This document shows, piece by piece, positions 59,056 through 64,000 of a DNA stretch of 64,000 bases. Numbering within the stretch: the stretch's first letter is position 1; each line of letters begins with the position of its first letter. The stretch covers positions 1,302,001-1,366,000 of the forward strand of contig NZ_CP178208.1 of NCBI RefSeq assembly GCF_047219225.1. Reading direction: 5' to 3'. Source of the stretch: IMCC45349 sp047219225. Its GTDB lineage: Bacteria > Bacteroidota > Bacteroidia > Flavobacteriales > Flavobacteriaceae. The position numbers and the translations under genes are program-made. The notes beneath the pieces are model-generated. The model saw only the letters and a list, made by a program, of their open reading frames with translations, did no database searches and was not told the origin of the DNA.

Positions 59056-59616
59056 ATGAAAACATTTATTGATTACATAAAACAATATGTTGAACTTTCT
59101 GAAGCTGCAGAACAGGATATTACACAAGTAGCTTTATTGGAAGAAGTGCCTAAAGGGCATACTTTACTAAAAGAAGGAAAAACATGTAAACGCACGTATT
59201 TTTTATCAAAAGGTACAATTCGCATCTTTTTTTACCAAAAAGGAAAAGATGTAACTCATTGGATATATCCTGATAATATGTTGTTTACATCTTGGTCTAG
59301 CTATTTGTTAAAAAAGCCTGCTACTGAGTATTGTGAAACTATAGAAGCAGCTACTTTAATTTCATTAACTTATGATCAATGGCAAAGTCTTTATATAAAA
59401 CACCCAGAATTAGAGCGATTTGGTAGACTAATAGTGGAAGAACAAATGGCTATGATTGATGATTTTTATAAAGGTTATTATTTCTTAACAGCTAAAGAGA
59501 AGTATAACTTATTAATAGAAGCCTTTCCTTCTATTATTCAAAGAGCAAACCTTGGTTATATTGCCTCTATGTTGGGAATATCTCAAGAAACATTAAGTAG
59601 AATTCGAGGAAAATAA
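59056..59616 (+). CDS. Crp/Fnr family transcriptional regulator
   Basis: 186 residues. Cyclic-nucleotide-binding-like barrel (residues 20-120) without the N-terminal Cys cluster of Fe-S FNR. C-terminal HTH ANLGYIASMLGISQETLSRIRGK, with E-x-x-SR in the recognition helix, the pattern that reads TTGAT/TTGAC half-sites. FNR-type boxes occur 4 kb away at 63454-63467 and 63497-63510, so it may control the operon convergent to it. Confidence 0.88.
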   Translation: MKTFIDYIKQYVELSEAAEQDITQVALLEEVPKGHTLLKEGKTCKRTYFLSKGTIRIFFYQKGKDVTHWIYPDNMLFTSWSSYLLKKPATEYCETIEAATLISLTYDQWQSLYIKHPELERFGRLIVEEQMAMIDDFYKGYYFLTAKEKYNLLIEAFPSIIQRANLGYIASMLGISQETLSRIRGK

Positions 59617-59642
59617 AATTCCTGCCGCTAAGCAGGAATTTT
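59615..59642. terminator. Bidirectional terminator between crp/fnr-like gene and the 59677-63406 operon
   Basis: AAAATTCCTGC 59615-59625 pairs with GCAGGAATTTT 59632-59642, A/T flanks on both sides. Confidence 0.8.
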
Positions 59643-59676
59643 AAACCAAATCAATCAAAAACTAAATAATTGCTAT

Positions 59677-60528
59677 TTAGAATACTCTTACCACGTTAAA
59701 ACCAAAAAACACATCACCTTTAGTCCAATCGCCTTCTGCATTACTTATAAATCCTGGTTCGTTAGTAGATTGTGCGTTCGTAAATAACAGTTGAAATACA
59801 TGTCCTCCTGTTTCTATGTCTAAGCCTATTGTTAGTGGATTTTTATAAATAGAATCTTCATGCCTGCTAAAATTATAGACATAATCTAAATTAATTGACA
59901 TACGCTTACTCACTTTCATGCGTCCTCCTGCTCCTAAAGCTATTTGGTTGTGTTTTTGAAATGGTTCTAAAACCAAATTTTGCCTAACAAATGTTGGTGC
60001 TAATTCTAAAGAAAGATTATTTGACACACGTCTTGAAACAAGTAACTGTGTAGCATAACTCATTCGGTCACCTGATTTTAAGAAAGGATATCTATCTTTT
60101 CTTATTTCACTATTAATATTTGCTGTTCCATAAGCAACAAGGCTAAATGGAAAATCATTGGTCTGTCCTTTTAGCTTGTATTTTAAAGACATGCCATAGG
60201 TTTTTCTTAAAGACTCTCTACTCACTCCTATTTGCATATTTTTTAATACACCATACACTAATTGAATTTTTGTGTTGGCATTATCAAAGCCAAAAAATGT
60301 AGATAAACCATCTTCTAAGGACCCAAATCTATGTGACACATATAAATATAAATCTCCTTTTTCAGCCACTTTTGTGGATTGTAGGTTTCCTATTTTCATT
60401 GCTTTAAAAGCTGGTTGTTCAAAAACCTCTTCTGTAGCTTCTGTTTCTAACTCGTTTAGTAGATCGTCTTGTGCATAAGCACTTATTCCTAGACAAAAAA
60501 CTAGAATATATATAATGTTTTGTTTCAT
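59677..60528 (-). CDS. DUF5777-like beta-barrel protein
   Basis: 283 residues. Signal peptide IYILVFCLGISAYAQ. Barrel-like: GDLYLYVSHRFGSLEDGLSTFFGFDNANTKI, MSYATQLLVSRRVSNNLSLELAP. C-terminal FGFNVVRVF. Last gene of the FNR-box operon; a paired outer-membrane partner for the redox lipoproteins upstream is likely (inference). Confidence 0.78.
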   Translation of the reverse strand: MKQNIIYILVFCLGISAYAQDDLLNELETEATEEVFEQPAFKAMKIGNLQSTKVAEKGDLYLYVSHRFGSLEDGLSTFFGFDNANTKIQLVYGVLKNMQIGVSRESLRKTYGMSLKYKLKGQTNDFPFSLVAYGTANINSEIRKDRYPFLKSGDRMSYATQLLVSRRVSNNLSLELAPTFVRQNLVLEPFQKHNQIALGAGGRMKVSKRMSINLDYVYNFSRHEDSIYKNPLTIGLDIETGGHVFQLLFTNAQSTNEPGFISNAEGDWTKGDVFFGFNVVRVF

Positions 60529-60533
60529 TAGTT

Positions 60534-60935
60534 TTACTGTTTATTGCCAATAATAATGGCTTTATCTATTTTTAATTCTTCTAATAAATCGTCATAACCT
60601 ATGACTCTCCCTTTTATCTTTGCTATTGTGCCTTCTTTTAAAGTGTTTATATTTTTTTCTCCTTCTAACTGACAATAGATTTTACTATTAAGCACTATGC
60701 CTTTTTCTTCTATAGATGAAATTATACCTGAAAGTTCTACTACTTTATCTTGCCAAGAGTTAGCATTATTAGAGAGGTGATTTTCAATAAACTCTTTAGA
60801 AGTTCCTGAAAAAGCAACTTCAATATCATTGATGGTTTTATGAGGTTTGTAAATTATTTTTTGAGCAACAAATAAGCCTGCTCCAACAAAAACAATTACA
60901 ACTAATAAAATTTTACTTTTTTTGGACAAGCTCAT
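60534..60935 (-). CDS. OB-fold (tRNA_anti-like) protein
   Basis: 133 residues. One N-terminal membrane helix (ILLVVIVFVGAGLFVAQ) then an OB-fold: DKVVELSGIISSIEEKGIVLNSKIYCQL and TIAKIKGRVIGYDDLLEELKID. Typical of the tRNA_anti-like Bacteroidota family, periplasmic; role unknown. Overlaps the YceI gene by 23 bp. Confidence 0.75.
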   Translation of the reverse strand: MSLSKKSKILLVVIVFVGAGLFVAQKIIYKPHKTINDIEVAFSGTSKEFIENHLSNNANSWQDKVVELSGIISSIEEKGIVLNSKIYCQLEGEKNINTLKEGTIAKIKGRVIGYDDLLEELKIDKAIIIGNKQ

Positions 60936-61467
60936 AATTCAATTCAATATTTATAGTTTCAGCTATTTTTTTTCTTACAATCTTTGGAATTTTGATGTCA
61001 AAATCTTGAGGGTTTACACTAAAGCTTCCGTTTAATATAATGGCGCCTTTATCGTTTTTTGACAACATTGTCTTTACCTCAACTTCTTTATCAATACCTC
61101 TAATATTTAAAGTGCCATTAATTATGAATTCCTTTGCTGTTGATGATAACTCATCTACATTAAAGCTTTCAATGTTTCCTTTAAAAGTTACCTTGGGAAA
61201 CTTATCGGAATCCATGTAGTTTTCATTGAAATGCTCTTCCATTAAAGCAATTTCAAAATGAAACGCTTTCACAAAAAGTAATGCAGCTATAGCTCCTGTT
61301 TCGGTATTTAAAACTGCTGTTGTACTTTTGTTTTTTGCTTCTACAGCTTCAAAAGCTTCAACTGATGCTTTAAAAGCAGTGTGTCCAGATTTAGTGAAAT
61401 ATTTAGATTGCGCAGTTATTGTTGTTGTAACAAACAACAATAACACTACTATTGATTTATGCTTCAT
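60913..61467 (-). CDS. YceI family protein
   Basis: 184 residues. Signal peptide IVVLLLFVTTTITAQ. YceI lipocalin-like fold: GHTAFKASVEAFEAVEAKN, KVTFKGNIESFNVDEL, NGTLNIRGIDKEVEV. Members bind isoprenoid chains in the periplasm. Middle of the FNR-box operon. Confidence 0.87.
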   Translation of the reverse strand: MKHKSIVVLLLFVTTTITAQSKYFTKSGHTAFKASVEAFEAVEAKNKSTTAVLNTETGAIAALLFVKAFHFEIALMEEHFNENYMDSDKFPKVTFKGNIESFNVDELSSTAKEFIINGTLNIRGIDKEVEVKTMLSKNDKGAIILNGSFSVNPQDFDIKIPKIVRKKIAETINIELNYELVQKK

Positions 61468-61480
61468 AATGTGCTATTTT

Positions 61481-61846
61481 TTATTGTTCCAAAAGTCCAT
61501 CTTCAATCCATTTATCCATAATTTGACGTATCTCTGGCGACAGTAACCCTTGAGGAGGCATTGGATTGGTAACACTGTTCATTCGTTGAATTAAGTTTCT
61601 TTGTTCAGCTGCCGATTTGGTGTTTTGATAATTAGACAAATCTAATCCATCGCTTGGCGCTGCTCCACCATGACACGTAATACAATTGTTAAACATAATG
61701 TTACCAACATCAGATTGATACGTAACTGTTCTAGTAATTGGAGGTAATCCATCTATATCTCCTTCGTCAATAATTGCAGTTGTACAACTTTGTGTCAATA
61801 ACAATGCTGATATAGCAAGTACAGTATTTATTGTTTTATGTTTCAT
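61481..61846 (-). CDS. Small c-type cytochrome-like lipoprotein
   Basis: 121 residues from MKHKTINTVL. Lipobox LLLTQSCTTA. One haem site CITCHGG, then NPMPPQGLLSPEIRQIMDKWI with the likely distal Met. Related to the cytochrome caps found in Bacteroidota. Same operon. Confidence 0.82.
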   Translation of the reverse strand: MKHKTINTVLAISALLLTQSCTTAIIDEGDIDGLPPITRTVTYQSDVGNIMFNNCITCHGGAAPSDGLDLSNYQNTKSAAEQRNLIQRMNSVTNPMPPQGLLSPEIRQIMDKWIEDGLLEQ

Positions 61847-61850
61847 ATTT

Positions 61851-63011
61851 TTAGTTTTCAACAGTTATATTGGTTATTGATATTTCGTGTTGTCCTTCAG
61901 GAGTAATTGTGACTGTTTGATTAGGGTGTGTATAATCTCCTTGCGTGATAAATCCATCACCATTCATATCTGCTACAACACATACATTGTAATTTCCAGG
62001 ATGTTGATACGTGTATAAGTATTCGGATTCTCCAGAAGATAAGTCTGAAATCTGTAAAATAGAATTGAAAGCATCAAGGTTTGATACAAAGTAACCATAC
62101 TCATCTACTAAAGGTTCTTTAGAAAGCATAACGATTAGGTTTTTATCCTGAATCATTTCATTGCGTTCAATATCTACATTTAACACACCTAGATGTGGTT
62201 GTTGGTCAAAACGCCAAGGGTCTCCAGATTCGAATGAAAGATTATAAACATCGTTTGTTTCAGACTGCGCTAAGAAAGACGCTGATTTTGCTTCGGTATC
62301 TCCAGGATTTACATATAAATAGTCTTCCATAAAGCCTTCCGAGAAATCCCAAGCAGGAACATTTTGAGGAAATCCAACTTCTTGAGCTGCAGTTTGAGCT
62401 AGCTCTATGTCGTTTCTTTTTCCTTTAAAAGTCATATGCCTTGATGCTGGAGCTTGTAAACCCAATCTACTTGTATATGCATTAAAGTAAAGACTATCTT
62501 GTTTGAATCTAAGCTCCATAAACATTGTATTTGCGCCTCCTTTAGCATCCACAAAACGGAAATACTTTCCATTTTCATTCTCCTCTATCTCATCCATTAC
62601 AAAGTAGCTTATACGATAAATGCCGCTTAACACACCACCATTTCTTGCCATTATTGTGCGTTTACCTTTAAAGTCGGTAACAAAAAATGTTGTAAGCAGG
62701 TTTCCCATAGAACCACCATCAAAAATACCATGAACAGAAGAAGGGGAATTGGCCCTATAATCGAAAGTAAACCACTCATAATCATCGGCAATTACTCTAT
62801 TTGTTCCAACCCATTGTCCTTCCATTTTTTCTAAAAAGTCAAAACCATCAGTATTTATGTCTATTGGATTTACTTCGGTTGATAATGGAGGATTTGGATT
62901 TGTAGTTCCTCCAGAGGGTCCAGCAATATTTCTAATATCGTCTGTAGAGCAACTTTGTAACGCGAAAAGCGTCATCAAAATGCTAAAAAAGTAGGTGATG
63001 TTCTTTCTCAT
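61851..63011 (-). CDS. Secreted lipoprotein of unknown family
   Basis: 386 residues from MRKNITYFFS. Lipobox LFALQSCSTDD. A beta-rich body (WVGTNRVIADDYEWFTFDYR; SRHMTFKGKRNDIEL) and an Ig-like end (GNYNVCVVADMNGDGFITQGDY with a Ca-loop-like NGDG). No family recognised. It sits between the FMN-motif protein and the cytochrome in the operon. Confidence 0.65.
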   Translation of the reverse strand: MRKNITYFFSILMTLFALQSCSTDDIRNIAGPSGGTTNPNPPLSTEVNPIDINTDGFDFLEKMEGQWVGTNRVIADDYEWFTFDYRANSPSSVHGIFDGGSMGNLLTTFFVTDFKGKRTIMARNGGVLSGIYRISYFVMDEIEENENGKYFRFVDAKGGANTMFMELRFKQDSLYFNAYTSRLGLQAPASRHMTFKGKRNDIELAQTAAQEVGFPQNVPAWDFSEGFMEDYLYVNPGDTEAKSASFLAQSETNDVYNLSFESGDPWRFDQQPHLGVLNVDIERNEMIQDKNLIVMLSKEPLVDEYGYFVSNLDAFNSILQISDLSSGESEYLYTYQHPGNYNVCVVADMNGDGFITQGDYTHPNQTVTITPEGQHEISITNITVEN

Positions 63012-63022
63012 ATCTTTAATTG

Positions 63023-63406
63023 TTAATTTATTCGTATCCATAATTCTTTAAGAGGTTTGTTCATTAAATGTGTAATCACTTCTAAGGTGTCTTTGTGTTT
63101 TGGTTTAATTTCGGTTATATATTCATTAGATGTCGTTGCTCCTGAAACTGCATCAACAAAAACATTTTCCTTTTGTAATAGATTGTTTAAAATGTAGCGA
63201 GGATTTACTGCATCTTCTTTAATTACTGTAGTATCATCATTGTAATACTTTATTTTAGCTTTTACCTTATTTTCAACTTCTAAAATTTCATACTTGGCTT
63301 TATAAAATTTACTATCAACACGCCATGTGCCATACAACTGTTCTGCATCATCATTACTGCAAGAAAACAACATCGATAATATGATTAAAACACTGCTCTT
63401 TTTCAT
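63023..63406 (-). CDS. Small lipoprotein with flavinylation-like motif
   Basis: 127 residues. Lipobox LSMLFSCSNDD. VDAVSGATTSNEY matches the pattern D-x-x-[ST]-G-A-T that ApbE flavinylates in FMN_bind domains (NqrC/RnfG-type). The rest is short for a complete FMN_bind domain, so this is tentative. First gene of the operon, just downstream of a -7 element and an FNR-type box. Confidence 0.55.
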   Translation of the reverse strand: MKKSSVLIILSMLFSCSNDDAEQLYGTWRVDSKFYKAKYEILEVENKVKAKIKYYNDDTTVIKEDAVNPRYILNNLLQKENVFVDAVSGATTSNEYITEIKPKHKDTLEVITHLMNKPLKELWIRIN

Positions 63407-63423
63407 AGTTAAAATCTTTAGAG

Positions 63424-63431
63424 CAAATGTA
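63424..63431 (-). promoter_or_regulatory. -7 promoter element for the 63406 operon
   Basis: Minus strand TACATTTG at 63431-63424 matches TAnnTTTG exactly. Predicted start near 63419. Confidence 0.6.
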
Positions 63432-63453
63432 TATTGGTAGTTTAGGAGTATTT

Positions 63454-63467
63454 TTGACCTATGTCAA
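63454..63467. promoter_or_regulatory. FNR-type box TTGAC-CTAT-GTCAA
   Basis: Perfect inverted repeat TTGAC/GTCAA with 4-nt spacer. Its centre is about 41.5 bp upstream of the predicted start at 63419, the class II activator position. Confidence 0.65.
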
Positions 63468-63496
63468 AATCAACATAGATTCTCAATTTTTAATTT

Positions 63497-63510
63497 TTGA
63501 TATACATCAA
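63497..63510. promoter_or_regulatory. FNR box TTGAT-ATAC-ATCAA
   Basis: Exact FNR consensus TTGAT-N4-ATCAA. Its centre is about 41.5 bp upstream of the predicted start near 63545 for the plus-strand gene. Confidence 0.72.
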
Positions 63511-63532
63511 ATGGTCAATACAAGAAGTATTT

Positions 63533-63540
63533 TATTTTTG
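63533..63540 (+). promoter_or_regulatory. -7 promoter element for the 63558 gene
   Basis: TATTTTTG matches TAnnTTTG exactly, 18 bp before the ATG. Confidence 0.6.
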
Positions 63541-63557
63541 CTGAAAAATTAAAGTCT

Positions 63558-63851
63558 ATGAAAAAATTAATGGATCGTTGGAACCTTAAACACCCTTTAC
63601 AATTAGTAGTTATTTTATTAGTGTTTTCAATTACAGGATCTACATCTATAGCTGTAGGAAGACCTTTATTAAAAGCAATAGGAATTACTTTAGACAATCT
63701 TAACGGATTTATATATTACCCACTTTTTATTATACTAAGCTTTATTTTATACCAAATTTTTCTTGTAACTTTTGGATGGATTTTTGGGCAACATGCATTT
63801 TTCTGGGCTATGGAAAAGAAAATGCTTAAACGCTTTGGAATTAGACTATAA
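63558..63851 (+). CDS. Small two-helix membrane protein (DUF6787-like)
   Basis: 97 residues. First helix LQLVVILLVFSITGSTSIAVG, second YYPLFIILSFILYQIFLVTFGWIFG, then a basic aromatic end (FFWAMEKKMLKRFGIRL). Resembles DUF6787 proteins. It is driven by an FNR-box promoter. Confidence 0.7.
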   Translation: MKKLMDRWNLKHPLQLVVILLVFSITGSTSIAVGRPLLKAIGITLDNLNGFIYYPLFIILSFILYQIFLVTFGWIFGQHAFFWAMEKKMLKRFGIRL

Positions 63852-63871
63852 TTAGCTGACAATATTAAATA

Positions 63872-64000
63872 TGACGCTTTCAAACATTAAATGGCGTACT
63901 ATAATAGCGCTTATACTTATGTATATTGCTATGTTTATGAATTGGGAATGGGCTTGGGGAGTCTTATTCCTGTTTTGGGTTATTCCTGATATTTTCTCAG
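63872..64000 (+). CDS. Small membrane protein (partial, runs off window)
   Basis: ATG at 63872 opens MTLSNIKWRTIIALILMYIA then MFMNWEWAWG and VLFLFWVIPDIFS to the edge. Two hydrophobic helices are visible. Follows the previous gene by 20 bp, so likely in the same FNR-box operon. Confidence 0.6.

Overview
The window is chromosomal DNA from a member of the Bacteroidota, almost certainly a marine-type Flavobacteriaceae. The evidence is AT-rich sequence, many Bacteroidota lipoproteins, type IX secretion C-terminal domains (type A and type B), DUF4270, TAnnTTTG promoter elements, weak Shine-Dalgarno sites, and the gene order accC-accB-fabH-rpmF-DUF177-pdxA beside ribE. The genus cannot be set from this window.

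Layout. 1-2850: recJ end, OsmC, an AhpD-like protein and a YwqK-like lipoprotein. 2860-9930: an RNA-rich island (below). 9927-11203: UDG-family protein and rsmI. 11304-22129: a giant adhesin-like T9SS protein, tdk-alr, mscL, asd, a haem lipoprotein and an FG-GAP protein. 22223-25451: ABC ATPase, DUF434, GreA-like protein, FAD oxidoreductase. 25472-31446: a structured intergenic element, the fatty-acid initiation operon, pdxA and ribE. 31646-38410: OMP/DUF4270, then DUF6268-Kelch-DUF4907-LytS/LytTR. 38411-45000: small hypothetical genes separated by imperfect palindromes, like gene cassettes. 45045-53795: kinase-like protein, methyltransferase, and a TPR/MoxR/transglutaminase/DUF58 operon. 54220-59616: membrane proteins, a tRNA, mce, rbfA, an FtsX-like permease, dusB, a Crp/Fnr regulator. 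59677-63406: a six-gene secreted/redox operon whose promoter, like the divergent one, carries an FNR-type box near -41.5.

The island at 2860-9930 is the exceptional part. It starts with two terminator-ended candidate small RNAs. Then comes a dense same-strand array of 22 tRNA genes (3562-5346) for 17 amino acids; nearly every one ends in N73-CAA rather than CCA. Next is a small protein gene with an apparent one-base frameshift. After it come four elements sharing one Y-RNA-like helix: a short helix, an internal loop (AAA or ACA opposite C), a 6-bp helix, then TCCTAT. The pairing is kept by covariation. One is a YrlA-like RNA (T-arm, closed acceptor, D-arm inside the helix). Another is the circular permutation of that plan: an open tRNA-Asn body with the helix, permuted, in its anticodon loop. 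The last hairpin ends 20 nt before the start of a 593-aa protein of unknown family (possibly TerD-like at its C-terminus). Beyond it are tRNA-like RNAs whose 3' half precedes the 5' half, isolated anticodon arms, and a slipin/Band-7 gene. Slipins are known neighbours of Ro60/RtcB RNA-repair genes, but I recognise neither TROVE nor RtcB here. I infer an RNA-repair, tRNA-replacement or tRNA-decoy locus with its own Y-like RNAs; the function is not proven.
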